Shown: piece after piece, positions 30,524 through 39,567 of the stretch | Numbering within the stretch: the stretch's first letter is position 1 | How the letters are laid out: each line of letters opens with the position of its first letter | From: Nitrosospira sp. | Lineage (GTDB): Bacteria > Pseudomonadota > Gammaproteobacteria > Burkholderiales > Nitrosomonadaceae | Direction of reading: 5' to 3' | NCBI GenBank assembly: GCA_013450215.1 | Contig: JACDSH010000009.1 | Span: 31,442 to 95,441, forward strand | DNA length: 64,000 nucleotides | Program-made: the position numbers and the translations under genes | The notes under the pieces: generated by a model | What the model was told of the DNA's origin: nothing | What the model saw: the letters and a program-made list of their open reading frames with translations, nothing else | Database searches by the model: none

Positions 30524-32738
30524 CTCCTGCCTCCGATACCCCTACACTTTTCGATGCCTCTCTGGTCCCCATGGTCCGCTCTCTGCGACGATATGCGACC
30601 ATTGCAGGAACTAGGCTCCCTAACAGCACCAACAGACCAACCACAGCTGGCCACAGTACCGGTTCATTCCATTCTCGCTGCTTCTGTTCACGTAAACTAC
30701 CGTCTATACGGTAGTATTTAATATTATTGTTTGATAGCTTATTGGGCTTCACGTTGCTATACCAAGCGTGATAAAGCCCATAATCCTTGGGATGATATCC
30801 CCATAGCCAGGGTGCATCATTTCGCAAAATATTTACCATACGATCTATGATCTGTTGTCGCTCAGGGCTATCCTCCATATTCTTCATCTGCTCGAACAGT
30901 TGGTTGTAATCTTGATTATCATAATTGGATGCGTTCTGACCATCATTATCAACCTTCCGCTCCGCCCCGCTCAGCAGGAATAGGAAATTCTCTGGATCCG
31001 GGTAATCAGCGTTCCAACCCCACTCGAAGATCTGAGCATTTCCCTTGCGTATCTTGTCCTGAAATCGATTGTAGTCAGTGCTACGCACCACTAGCTGAAT
31101 ATTGAGTTTCTGAAATTGCTTGCGCATCCAATCAAGGCTGGACTTATCATCTGCACCGCGGGAGGTCACATCAAAATATAGCACCAACGGTACGCCGGTT
31201 TTAGCGTCCATCCCATTGGGGTAGCCCGCTTCAGCCAGCAGCGCTTTAGCAACAGCGATTGACTTTCGTTGCGGCCGTTCCTGCAGCCAGTCATAGACCA
31301 CCGGGTTGATGCCGTCCCTACCATCACGATGACCCGCAATACCTGGGGCAATCGGTCCTTGTGCTGGAATGCCACGACCATTGGCAAAGATTGAAACATA
31401 CTCCTCATAATCTACTGCGATGGAAATAGCCTGTCGTAATTTTCTGGAAGGCTCGGATAATCCTCCGACTACCGGGTCCAGCATATTGAAACCCATGTAG
31501 TAGGTGGAGGTTGCAACCGCGGTCTCAAGCCGAATTCCTTGCGCCTTCATCGCTTCGGTTACGGTCGCCTCTCCCTGTCCCGTCATTTGTACCGCTTGAT
31601 CAAAACTGTCTGATCCAATGCCAGATGCATCATAGTAGCCCTGAAGGAATTTATTCCATCGGGGAATGCTCTCCTTGTCGCGGCTAAATATGACCTGGTC
31701 GATAAAAGGTAGTGGCTTACCCGCATCTTGTAGTAAGCCAGTCTGTTCATCCATTGGCATCCCCTCTGAGGGATAACTCTCGCCATGAAAGTTTGGATTC
31801 TTCTCCAGTATCATCACCCTGTTAGGGTCATTCTCGGTCAGCATGTAAGGTCCGGTACCTACCGGATACCAGTCAAGTGTGATGTTCTTCTCTGCCAAGC
31901 CCTGCTGCGTATAAAAGCGTTCGGCTTCCCATGGAATCGGTGAGAAAAAAGGCATCGCCAGCCAGTACATAAACTGTGGATACTTACCCTTAATCTTGAT
32001 GCGATAAGTGTACGTATCCACCACCTGGGCACCCTCCAGCGGATAATCACGCAGGTCCAAGTATGCGTTATTATCCTGCTGTTTAGGCTGCACCTCGGAT
32101 GCCGCCCTCAGAGTGGCAGAGTATTCCTTGAGACCCACGATGTAGTCCGACATTAATCCAAGGATAGGCGAGTGCAACCTAGGATGGGCTAGGCGCTTGA
32201 TCTCATATACATAATCTTCCGCAGTTAATTCGCGCGTGTCGGTGCGGGAGAAATCACTAAGCTTATAAACTCCAACCAAATCTTCGGCAGTCAAGTTATG
32301 GTAGAGGAATTTCCCCAGATCACCCCTGGCAAATGCTGGATGCGGTTGAAAACGAATACCAGGCTTGATGGAGATCTCATAAATCGTATAAGCAATCTTC
32401 GCAGTGTCAACATCACTCGGCAGATTCGCTCCATTCTTATCTAAATACTGCGCCACCGGCATTCTCGCCGCTGTCCCAGGAATCAATGTGTAAGGACGCT
32501 TCAGATAATGATACTGCAGCGGCGGCTCATAAATCTGGGCGGTCAGCAAAATTTCGTTTGAACTATAAGACTGGACCGGGTCAAGATGTTTGGGACGCTC
32601 GGCAAATGCGCTATAGAGAATATTCTTGCCTGCGCTGGTGGCTAAGTAAGGGCTGTTCCAGGGTCGATCACTACAGGCAGTGAGCAAAGCCACAAGCAGC
32701 GCCAACAGGTATTTGAACGGAGCCTTCATTGGCGTCAT
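30516..32738 (-). CDS. peptide ABC transporter substrate-binding lipoprotein with C-terminal membrane helix
   Basis: A 740-residue family-5 solute-binding protein, first gene of the operon. The N-terminus is a lipoprotein signal with lipobox LLTAC near residues 18-22; the mature protein opens AFAERPKHLDPVQSYSSNE, typical of peptide-binding proteins. Unusually, the C-terminus adds a hydrophobic helix (WPAVVGLLVLLGSLVPAMVAY) followed by a basic cytoplasmic-type tail RRRERTMG, so the protein appears anchored at both ends. It is larger than E. coli YejA (604 aa). Confidence 0.85.
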   Translation of the reverse strand: MTPMKAPFKYLLALLVALLTACSDRPWNSPYLATSAGKNILYSAFAERPKHLDPVQSYSSNEILLTAQIYEPPLQYHYLKRPYTLIPGTAARMPVAQYLDKNGANLPSDVDTAKIAYTIYEISIKPGIRFQPHPAFARGDLGKFLYHNLTAEDLVGVYKLSDFSRTDTRELTAEDYVYEIKRLAHPRLHSPILGLMSDYIVGLKEYSATLRAASEVQPKQQDNNAYLDLRDYPLEGAQVVDTYTYRIKIKGKYPQFMYWLAMPFFSPIPWEAERFYTQQGLAEKNITLDWYPVGTGPYMLTENDPNRVMILEKNPNFHGESYPSEGMPMDEQTGLLQDAGKPLPFIDQVIFSRDKESIPRWNKFLQGYYDASGIGSDSFDQAVQMTGQGEATVTEAMKAQGIRLETAVATSTYYMGFNMLDPVVGGLSEPSRKLRQAISIAVDYEEYVSIFANGRGIPAQGPIAPGIAGHRDGRDGINPVVYDWLQERPQRKSIAVAKALLAEAGYPNGMDAKTGVPLVLYFDVTSRGADDKSSLDWMRKQFQKLNIQLVVRSTDYNRFQDKIRKGNAQIFEWGWNADYPDPENFLFLLSGAERKVDNDGQNASNYDNQDYNQLFEQMKNMEDSPERQQIIDRMVNILRNDAPWLWGYHPKDYGLYHAWYSNVKPNKLSNNNIKYYRIDGSLREQKQREWNEPVLWPAVVGLLVLLGSLVPAMVAYRRRERTMGTREASKSVGVSEAGDA

Positions 32739-32819
32739 AGTTTAGCGTAAATACCAGTATAGAGTAGAGTGGAAAAGCCTCGCAAAAACCTTAGAATTCG
32801 GTCTCATTCCCCATGATTC

Positions 32820-32848
32820 TTCAGATCTGATCAGCCTTAGGCTATAAT
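32820..32848 (+). promoter_or_regulatory. fabI promoter
   Basis: A -10 box TATAAT (32843-32848) with a weaker -35 TTCAGA (32820-32825) at 17-base spacing, about 36 bases before the fabI start codon. Confidence 0.55.
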
Positions 32849-32883
32849 TTATCGAATTTCTCAACCCTAATAAGGATAATAAC

Positions 32884-33663
32884 GTGGGATTTCTTACAGA
32901 GAAACGTATCCTCATCACGGGACTACTCAGTAATCGTTCAATAGCCTATGGTATTGCCAAAGCGATGCACCGTGAAGGCGCAGAACTAGCTTTCACTTTC
33001 CAAGGAGAGGGAGTGCGCGAGCGCGTTGAAAAACTTGCAGCTGAATTTGATAGTAACTTACTACTTCCCTGCGATGTTGCGAGCGATACTCAAATCAGTG
33101 AGTGCTTTGACAGCTTGGGGAAGCACTGGGACAATCTCGATGGTATTGTTCACTCGATCGCATTCGCCCCACGAGAGGCCTTGAGTGGAGACTTCCTAGA
33201 GAGCCTAGATCGAGAAGCCTTTCGCATTGCCCATGATGTCAGTTCCTACAGTTTTGCAGCGCTGGCAAAAGCCGGTATGCCGCTCATGCAAGGAAGAAAT
33301 GCCTCTCTACTAACTCTCTCCTACCTAGGCGCAGTAAGAGTCATGCCAAATTACAATGTAATGGGCTTAGCAAAAGCAAGTCTTGAGGCGAATGTGCGCT
33401 TCATGGCGTCCAGCCTTGGTCCAAAAGGGATCCGCGTCAACGCAATCTCGGCGGGTCCAATAAAAACCCTGGCGGCAGCGGGTATAAGCGACTTCGGAAA
33501 ACTGCTGAACTATACTGAAAAAGTTGCACCATTAAGACGTAATGTTTCAACCGGGGAGGTCGGTAATGTTGCGGCCTTCTTGTGTAGCGATCTTGCCAGC
33601 GGCATTACCGGCGAGATTACCTATGTTGATGCTGGATTTAATACGGTTGCTTTCGATATCTGA
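32884..33663 (+). CDS. fabI: enoyl-[acyl-carrier-protein] reductase (NADH) FabI
   Basis: A 259-residue short-chain dehydrogenase-fold enzyme that reduces trans-2-enoyl-ACP in the last step of each fatty-acid elongation cycle, and the target of triclosan. The catalytic Tyr157-x6-Lys164 pair is visible in YNVMGLAK, the cofactor loop [15 protein letters not shown] replaces the usual glycine-rich motif as in all FabI proteins, and Tyr147 follows TLS. It starts with GTG behind AAGGAT. It converges with ppiD, with a single base between their stop codons. Confidence 0.95.
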   Translation: MGFLTEKRILITGLLSNRSIAYGIAKAMHREGAELAFTFQGEGVRERVEKLAAEFDSNLLLPCDVASDTQISECFDSLGKHWDNLDGIVHSIAFAPREALSGDFLESLDREAFRIAHDVSSYSFAALAKAGMPLMQGRNASLLTLSYLGAVRVMPNYNVMGLAKASLEANVRFMASSLGPKGIRVNAISAGPIKTLAAAGISDFGKLLNYTEKVAPLRRNVSTGEVGNVAAFLCSDLASGITGEITYVDAGFNTVAFDI

Positions 33664-33664
33664 A

Positions 33665-35524
33665 TTACTGTTTAATCGTCACATCAGACCGCTGCCTGAT
33701 TCCAGCAAGAGCGGCTGAGAGCTCTTCCTGGGTAAGCAACTGTTGCAACTGCCTGCCAAAAGCCTTGCGCTTAAACTCATCTGCAGATGCCGGCTCAGTT
33801 ATAAGGCTAATACGTATCAGCGTAAATCCGTCTTGGGTATTGGTCTCTCCGCTATAAGACGGCAATGCATTCGATCCAGCTTTGAATATTGCACGTAGGG
33901 TTTTGTTTTCTATACCCTGTGATTGCTGGCGGGAGACCTGTTGAGTAGGGCCCCAGGCAACCATTACACTTTCACCCTTCTGCAGACGCTCCAACTTCTC
34001 TCTGCCATCCTTGACGGCTGCCTCAGCCGCTTGTTGCCGGATCACCTGCATGGTAATTTCATCCTTTGCTGCAGCCATAGAGCGTAGAGAAGAGGGCCTG
34101 TGATTCAACACCCTCGCTACAACTAGGGTATTTGGCGTAACTTCGACCACCTCAGTGTTACGCTTGTTCTTGATTGCATCTTCTGAGAATATTGCCTGCA
34201 ACAGCTTGCCGTTGGTCAGGAAGGGTAGCTCCCCAGCCTTCCTGCTAATCCAGTCACTCTGCCGGACAGATAACTTAAATTTCTCTGCTGCCGGCTGCAA
34301 GCTGTCACTCTGCTCATAAACTGAATTTCCGAATCCTTCTGCCATTTCACCAAACGCCTTCTCGGCTTTTTGTTTCTTCAGTTCCTGCTCAGCCTGGTGC
34401 TTTACATCATCAAAATTTACCGCCACTCCAAGTTTAATCGCGGATAATTTTATAATATGAAAGCCAAAATCTGTCTGGATTGGGCCACGGACCTCTTCCA
34501 GCTTCATCTGAAAGACAGCATCCTCAAAGGACTTGACCATCATTCCACGCCCGAAAAAACCAAGATCTCCACCTTTGACTGCGGAGCCAGGATCCTGAGA
34601 TTGCTGCCTAGCAAGATCAGCAAAGATTTTCGGTGTTTGTTTTATTTGTGCCAATAATTGTTCAGCTTTTGCTCGTGCTGCAGCCTTTTCAGCATCTGAA
34701 GCAGTGGTCGCTACACTGATCAGGATATGGCTTGCCTGACGTTCCTCCGGACGACCAAACCCATCCTTATGCTCTTCAAAATACTTCCTGGTCTCGTCAG
34801 CTTCTACTCGAATCTGCTTGGCCAACTCATCTAATGACAGCACCAGATACTCGACACGGACTTGTTCTGGTACTTGGAATTCAGTCTGGTGGAGATCATA
34901 GTAAGATTTAATAGCAGCATCGTTCGGCCTCATCTGTGCCAAGAACTGTTCCGGCTGAATCCGAATCATGCTGACTTCGCGCTTCTCTTCACTCAAGCTT
35001 AAAACCCTTTCAGCCACGGTATCTGGAACAAAGCCATTCCGGGTATAGGCATCAATCAACTGCTGTTGCAGCATCTCCTGACGCACACGCTCTTCAAATA
35101 CTAATGGGGTCATCCCCTGGTCACGGAGGAGCTCTTCATAGCTTTTTTTGGAAAATGCGCCATCCTGTTGGAATGCCCCAATTCCCTGTATCAAGTCCAC
35201 CAGCTGAGGATCTAGCACTGTTAATCCAATACGAGCTGCCTCCCGCTTTAATAACCGGTTCTGAATCAACCTCTTCAGCACCGATGCTCGCTCTTCCGGA
35301 TTGTCCAGCATGGAGGGGTCCTCTCCTGCACCTCTCATAATCTCCTGCTGGTTACGCATCGCTTGATCAAGCTCCTGCCGCAGAATTTTTTCGCCGGCCA
35401 CGATCGCAATATGATCCTCGCCATCACTGCGGTACGACTCAACCCCCCAGAACAAGAATGGCAACGTCGCCAGCACTAGGATGAATTGAACGACACCTTT
35501 CTTTCTATGAACAAAATCAAACAC
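33665..35524 (-). CDS. ppiD: periplasmic folding chaperone PpiD (SurA-like, parvulin domain)
   Basis: A 619-residue inner-membrane-anchored chaperone. It has one N-terminal membrane helix (about residues 12-28, FILVLATLPFLFWG), a SurA-type chaperone region, a parvulin prolyl-isomerase-like domain around 260-360 (QASHILISV ... GGDLGFFGRGMMVKSFEDAVF), and a C-terminal chaperone part. It acts on proteins leaving the Sec translocon. Gene position behind hupB and two tRNAs is the common proteobacterial arrangement, but a terminator separates them here. Confidence 0.92.
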   Translation of the reverse strand: MFDFVHRKKGVVQFILVLATLPFLFWGVESYRSDGEDHIAIVAGEKILRQELDQAMRNQQEIMRGAGEDPSMLDNPEERASVLKRLIQNRLLKREAARIGLTVLDPQLVDLIQGIGAFQQDGAFSKKSYEELLRDQGMTPLVFEERVRQEMLQQQLIDAYTRNGFVPDTVAERVLSLSEEKREVSMIRIQPEQFLAQMRPNDAAIKSYYDLHQTEFQVPEQVRVEYLVLSLDELAKQIRVEADETRKYFEEHKDGFGRPEERQASHILISVATTASDAEKAAARAKAEQLLAQIKQTPKIFADLARQQSQDPGSAVKGGDLGFFGRGMMVKSFEDAVFQMKLEEVRGPIQTDFGFHIIKLSAIKLGVAVNFDDVKHQAEQELKKQKAEKAFGEMAEGFGNSVYEQSDSLQPAAEKFKLSVRQSDWISRKAGELPFLTNGKLLQAIFSEDAIKNKRNTEVVEVTPNTLVVARVLNHRPSSLRSMAAAKDEITMQVIRQQAAEAAVKDGREKLERLQKGESVMVAWGPTQQVSRQQSQGIENKTLRAIFKAGSNALPSYSGETNTQDGFTLIRISLITEPASADEFKRKAFGRQLQQLLTQEELSAALAGIRQRSDVTIKQ

Positions 35525-35546
35525 TATTAAAATCCAAGAAACGAAT

Positions 35547-35571
35547 AAAAAGGGCGAACTTGCGTTCGCCC
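35547..35571 (-). terminator. intrinsic terminator after tRNA-Asp
   Basis: On the minus strand, GGGCGAAC-GCAA-GTTCGCCC forms a perfect 8-bp stem with a 4-base loop, followed by TTTTT. It ends the hupB/tRNA transcript before ppiD. Confidence 0.9.
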
Positions 35572-35588
35572 TAGTTTAGCGCACAATT

Positions 35589-35665
35589 TGGCGGAGTGGA
35601 CGGGACTCGAACCCGCGACCCCCGGCGTGACAGGCCGGTATTCTAACCAACTGAACTACCACTCC
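35589..35665 (-). tRNA. tRNA-Asp (anticodon GTC)
   Basis: A 77-base cloverleaf on the minus strand: acceptor GGAGTGG pairing with CCACTCC, anticodon loop CTGTCAC with GTC, T-loop GTTCGAG, and an encoded CCA end. It closely matches the E. coli tRNA-Asp sequence. Confidence 0.96.
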
Positions 35666-35686
35666 CAAGACCTTTAGAATAACGGC

Positions 35687-35762
35687 TGGTGGGTGCTGAC
35701 GGGGTCGAACCGCCGACATTCGCCTTGTAAGGGCGACGCTCTACCAACTGAGCTAAGCACCC
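35687..35762 (-). tRNA. tRNA-Val (anticodon TAC)
   Basis: A 76-base cloverleaf on the minus strand: acceptor GGGTGCT pairing with AGCACCC, anticodon loop CTTACAA with TAC, T-loop GTTCGAC, and an encoded CCA end. It begins only 16 bases after the hupB stop. Confidence 0.96.
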
Positions 35763-35778
35763 CACATTGGAAGACGAG

Positions 35779-36051
35779 CTAGTTTACTGCATCTTTCAGC
35801 GCCTTGCCAGCGCTGAACTTTGGAACCTTGGCTGCCTTGATTTTAATTGCTGCACCAGTACGGGGGTTTCGCCCGGTACGGGCTGCGCGCTTACCCACCT
35901 TAAAAGTTCCAAATCCCACCAAAGTGACGCTCTGCCCTTTTTTAAGGGTAGCCTTGATCGCAGTCAACGTCCCGTCCAACGCCTTACCTGCCGACGCCTT
36001 TGAGATATCAGCAGATTTTGAGATGGCATCAATAAGTTCAGATTTATTCAT
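35779..36051 (-). CDS. hupB: DNA-binding protein HU (beta-type)
   Basis: A 90-residue nucleoid protein of the HU/IHF family that bends and compacts DNA. It begins [19 protein letters not shown] and carries the signature [21 protein letters not shown], with the intercalating proline in RNPRTG. It is preceded by AAAGGGGA and a near-consensus sigma-70 promoter. In many proteobacteria hupB follows lon; here lon is absent, and the next upstream gene on the same strand is hprK, suggesting a rearrangement. Confidence 0.95.
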   Translation of the reverse strand: MNKSELIDAISKSADISKASAGKALDGTLTAIKATLKKGQSVTLVGFGTFKVGKRAARTGRNPRTGAAIKIKAAKVPKFSAGKALKDAVN

Positions 36052-36097
36052 GTAATTCCCCTTTCGCAGAAAGTTATAAGAAGGCGCTGCAGCATCT

Positions 36098-36126
36098 TTT
36101 ATATCAAGTCATTCTAACTTGGTCAA
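36098..36126 (-). promoter_or_regulatory. hupB promoter
   Basis: On the minus strand, -35 TTGACC (36121-36126) and -10 TATAAA (36098-36103) at exactly 17-base spacing, about 47 bases before the hupB start. It probably drives hupB and both tRNAs. Confidence 0.75.
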
Positions 36127-36254
36127 GCAATTGTAAAAGTATTTTTAATCGGTTTCTATTATAAAAATAGCTTTGCTTGATCAATCATGCTAACAGAAAT
36201 ATATTCAACCCATTAGTCTATTCAGACTGATGTGTCTTATCTATACAACTTTAT

Positions 36255-37199
36255 CTAGTCACACTCTTTTCCCATTTCTTGCTCATGTCTCGCGAGGAAT
36301 TCTTTCGTGCTGTCGATACCCCTTAGCTGTAAAACATAATTGCGCACAGCCGCTTCTACTAATACCGCTAAGTTACGTCCAGCAACTACCGGAATGATAA
36401 CCTTACGGACATTCACACCCATAACAGTCTCGTTAACATCATTAATTGGCAACCGTTCCACCGAGTTAGCATCTGCACCACCGGGTTTTAGCAAGTGCAC
36501 AATCAGCTTCATACTTTTCCGCCGACGTACCGCAGTCTCACCGAAAATAGTTCGGATATTCAATACCCCTAATCCACGCACCTCAAGAAAGTCACGTAGC
36601 ATCGGTGGGCAACGCCCCTCCAGTGTTTCTGGTGCGATGCGGCGCAGCTCCACCACATCATCTGCAACCAATCCGTGGCCACGACTCACCAGCTCTAGAG
36701 CCAACTCACTCTTACCGACGCCACTCTCACCGATAATCATTACTCCCACTCCCAGTACATCTAGAAGCACTCCATGCAGGGTAGATGGCGGAGCCAGAAC
36801 ACGTTCTAGGTAAGTACGCAATAGCCAGATCACCTCCAGACCAGAATATGGAGAACGTAGTAAGGGTATACGGGAGGACTCAGCTAATGCCCGCAGCAAA
36901 GTGGGTATGGAAGCGCCACCCGTTACGATGATGCAAGCTATGCTACTTTGATCCAGTTTATTTATGTTCTCTTGCAAGGCAATTGGATCAAGCTGGTCGA
37001 GGTAATCAGTCTCGGTCTCACTCAATATCTGCACCCAATTTGGGTGTATAAAATTCAGATGGCCAACCAGACCCTGTGTAGACTGATCAATCATCTTATC
37101 GTCGAGCTGCCTATCACCGCCATCCCTGCCGGCCTCCCAACTCAGAGCAAGATTTTCCTTTTTATCTTCAAATAGCTGCTCAATGCTGATCTGGGGCAT
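36255..37199 (-). CDS. hprK: HPr kinase/phosphorylase
   Basis: A 314-residue bifunctional enzyme that phosphorylates and dephosphorylates the PTS protein HPr on serine. Walker A GESGVGKS is at residues 157-164, and the HprK/P signature LEVRGLGVLNIR follows. The start is ATG 37199, which matches the family N-terminus (MPQISIEQLFE); the open frame extends to 37241 without support. It overlaps ptsN by 20 bases. Known: in betaproteobacteria with an incomplete PTS this enzyme has regulatory rather than transport roles. Confidence 0.93.
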   Translation of the reverse strand: MPQISIEQLFEDKKENLALSWEAGRDGGDRQLDDKMIDQSTQGLVGHLNFIHPNWVQILSETETDYLDQLDPIALQENINKLDQSSIACIIVTGGASIPTLLRALAESSRIPLLRSPYSGLEVIWLLRTYLERVLAPPSTLHGVLLDVLGVGVMIIGESGVGKSELALELVSRGHGLVADDVVELRRIAPETLEGRCPPMLRDFLEVRGLGVLNIRTIFGETAVRRRKSMKLIVHLLKPGGADANSVERLPINDVNETVMGVNVRKVIIPVVAGRNLAVLVEAAVRNYVLQLRGIDSTKEFLARHEQEMGKECD

Positions 37200-37653
37200 T
37201 TGGCATCCAATCGGAGATAAGTTGATAAATTCCCATCGCATCCTTCCCGGTTAACAGACCTTCTCGTAGATTCTTGTCACTGAACATTTGCGCCAGTTCG
37301 CTTAAGATTTGCAAGTGCAGGTCCGTTGCCTTCTCTGGAACCAGTAGAACGAAAATCAAACTGACTGGCCTGCCATCCGGTGCGTCAAATGGAATCGGTT
37401 GCTTCATGCGGATAAATGCTGCTGCAGCATCACGTAACCCCTTGATTCTGCCATGCGGAATTGCAACACCTTGACCGAGTCCGGTGGAACCCAATTTTTC
37501 GCGGGCGAACAGGCTATCAAAGACTTGATTATGCTTAATCTGCAATGCGTTCTCGAACAAGAGTCCGACCTGCTCAAATACGCGTTTCTTGCTAGTGGCA
37601 TCGAGTTCTACAATAACATTGGATGACGTTAATAACTGGGCAATGCGGTTCAT
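37180..37653 (-). CDS. ptsN: nitrogen-PTS EIIA protein PtsN
   Basis: A 157-residue EIIA domain of the nitrogen-related PTS, a regulatory phosphoprotein. The phosphorylated histidine is residue 67 in VAIPHGRIKG. It sits between hpf and hprK and overlaps hprK by 20 bases, the standard order of the rpoN cluster. Historically ptsN is linked to sigma-54 genes only by position; its retention here although rpoN is ruined fits independent roles such as potassium transport or stress control. Confidence 0.93.
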   Translation of the reverse strand: MNRIAQLLTSSNVIVELDATSKKRVFEQVGLLFENALQIKHNQVFDSLFAREKLGSTGLGQGVAIPHGRIKGLRDAAAAFIRMKQPIPFDAPDGRPVSLIFVLLVPEKATDLHLQILSELAQMFSDKNLREGLLTGKDAMGIYQLISDWMPNAPDQH

Positions 37654-37745
37654 AAAGAATAGTTTATATTTCGATCAATTTCTTAAGTCTGGTGACGGTT
37701 AAGCATTGGACTAGCTCTGTCCAATCCAATCAATCATTCGAACTG

Positions 37746-38069
37746 CTAAGATTCTTCATTGTCAAGTGGCGCAGCATCACTACGTCGATCCGCACTCTTC
37801 TCCTTGTGCTTGAGTATCTGCCGGCCAAGCTTGTCTACCAGACTATCGATGGAAGCGTACATGTCGGGGCTATCCGTTTCGACAAAGATATCTTTACCGC
37901 GAATATGTACATTAGCCTCAGCCTTCTGCTTAAGCTTCTCCACCGACAGAATCACGCTGACATCAATGACATGATCAAAATGATGTTTTATTTTATCCAT
38001 CTTAGAAGTAACATAATCACGCATAGCTGCGGTAATCTCCACATGGCGCCCGGTAAGATTGATATTCAT
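37746..38069 (-). CDS. hpf: ribosome hibernation promoting factor (HPF/RaiA family)
   Basis: A 107-residue short-type HPF beginning MNINLTGRHVEITAAMRDYV. These proteins bind the 30S subunit in stationary phase and promote 100S dimers or block translation. I chose ATG 38069 over the adjacent ATG 38072 because the strong AAGGAGG site is then 4 bases away rather than 1. It starts 20 bases after the end of the rpoN remnant, so it may still depend on transcription entering through the lpt genes and the ruined rpoN. Confidence 0.9.
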   Translation of the reverse strand: MNINLTGRHVEITAAMRDYVTSKMDKIKHHFDHVIDVSVILSVEKLKQKAEANVHIRGKDIFVETDSPDMYASIDSLVDKLGRQILKHKEKSADRRSDAAPLDNEES

Positions 38070-38088
38070 CATGCCTCCTTGGCTTGAG

Positions 38089-38754
38089 TTAAAACGACTT
38101 ACGAAGACTAACTGGCGGAATCTGCATGGGCTCACGGTACTTTGAAACTGTACGCCGTGCAACCACAATTCCTTGCTGCCCCAAAATCTCAGAGATTTGG
38201 CTGTTACTTAGTGGCTTCTTGATATTCTCACCGCTTATAAATTGCTTGATCAGGGCTCTAATTGCTGTAGCTGAGCATGCTCCACCGGTATCGGTCGCAA
38301 CGTAACTACCAAATAATACTTCAGTTCAAATGTCCCGCGCGGTGTTCGCATAAATTTCCGAGTAGTCACACGCGAGATCGTGAACTCATGTAACTCGAGT
38401 TCATCAGCTATTTCATGCAGAACCAGTGGCCGCATAGCGACTGCACCGTGCTCTAAGAATTGTCTCTGACACTCGACTATCGCACAAGACACCCTCAGGG
38501 TTGCGTCAAAGCTCTGCCTTACATTCTTGATGAGCCACTTGGCTTCTTTTAATTGGCCAGCCAAGCATTACTGGCCTTAGTCACAATCACATTGGCAACG
38601 ATGTAACGTGCAACTGCAGTATTAAATTCAGAACTGTGCCCAGGATTTAAGTGAGTGACAAGGTACTGTATTGATCGAAGGCAGTCATCATCGCAATGCA
38701 ATTATTTCTTAATTAGGCGGAAGTCTTCAGCTTAAGCTGAAGGGTAGGTTTCAT
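38089..38754 (-). pseudogene. rpoN: ruined rpoN (sigma-54)
   Basis: Fragments of sigma-54 in the right order: an ATG at 38754 opening MKPTLQLKL (the canonical sigma-54 N-terminus), which hits stop soon after; a piece around 38556-38648 reading FNTAVARYIVANVIV; a long piece [10 protein letters not shown] to RGTFELKYY (38250-38564 frame) from the core-binding and HTH region; then a one-base frameshift and a C-terminal piece carrying the RpoN box [10 protein letters not shown], ending at TAA 38089-38091. About 670 bases remain of the usual 1,400, with at least two internal deletions. It cannot make a working sigma factor. Confidence 0.9.
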
Positions 38755-38808
38755 AATTTTGGAAAAACAACTGACAACCACAAACTCTAATAGATCGAGT
38801 CTTTAATC

Positions 38809-39531
38809 TCATAGCCGGAAATGTTCTCCCAAGTACACCTTCCTTACATCTTCATTGTAAATTATTTCATCGGGCTTACCGCCGGCCAATACAACCCCTT
38901 GATTTATAATGTAGGCATTATCACAAATTCCTAACGTCTCTCTGACATTGTGATCACTAATAATTACACCGATATCACGGTCTTTGAGGAAGCTTATGAT
39001 CTTCTGGATATCCAATACAGCGATCGGATCCACCCCTGCAAATGGCTCGTCCAGAAGAATAAAGCGTGGATTCGTTGCCAGTGCTCTAGCAATTTCTACA
39101 CGCCGGCGCTCTCCGCCGGATAGACTAATAGCTGAGTTGTCGCGCAAATGGCTAATATGCAAGTCATGTAGCAAGTCATCTAGGTGCTGCTGCATTTCAT
39201 ATGCGTCGTAACCCTGCAACTCCAATATCGCAGAAATGTTTTCTGCCACAGACAACCGCCTAAAAATTGATGCGTCTTGCGGTAAGTAGCTCAACCCTAG
39301 CCGAGCACGGTGATGAACCGGCATCTGACTCACATCGTTCCCATCCAGGTATATGCTGCCGCCATCCAGCGGCACCAAACCAACCATCATGTAAAAACAG
39401 GTAGTCTTACCTGCGCCGTTTGGACCGAGCAGGCCGACCACTTCTCCGCTGTTAACAGAGAGCGAAACATCTTGCACCACGGTATGAGACTTATATTTTT
39501 TCTTTAGGTTAAAAACCTTAAATTCACTCAT
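38809..39531 (-). CDS. lptB: LPS export ATPase LptB
   Basis: A 240-residue ABC ATPase of the LptB2FG complex that extracts lipopolysaccharide from the inner membrane. Walker [10 protein letters not shown], signature [12 protein letters not shown] and Walker [13 protein letters not shown] are all present. The ATG at 39531 follows a GTG one codon earlier; I prefer ATG. It is in the lptC-lptA-lptB order with the remnant of rpoN directly downstream. Confidence 0.94.
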   Translation of the reverse strand: MSEFKVFNLKKKYKSHTVVQDVSLSVNSGEVVGLLGPNGAGKTTCFYMMVGLVPLDGGSIYLDGNDVSQMPVHHRARLGLSYLPQDASIFRRLSVAENISAILELQGYDAYEMQQHLDDLLHDLHISHLRDNSAISLSGGERRRVEIARALATNPRFILLDEPFAGVDPIAVLDIQKIISFLKDRDIGVIISDHNVRETLGICDNAYIINQGVVLAGGKPDEIIYNEDVRKVYLGEHFRL

Positions 39532-39567
39532 CACTTTAAAGCTCGGGCTCCGGATAGGGATACTCTC

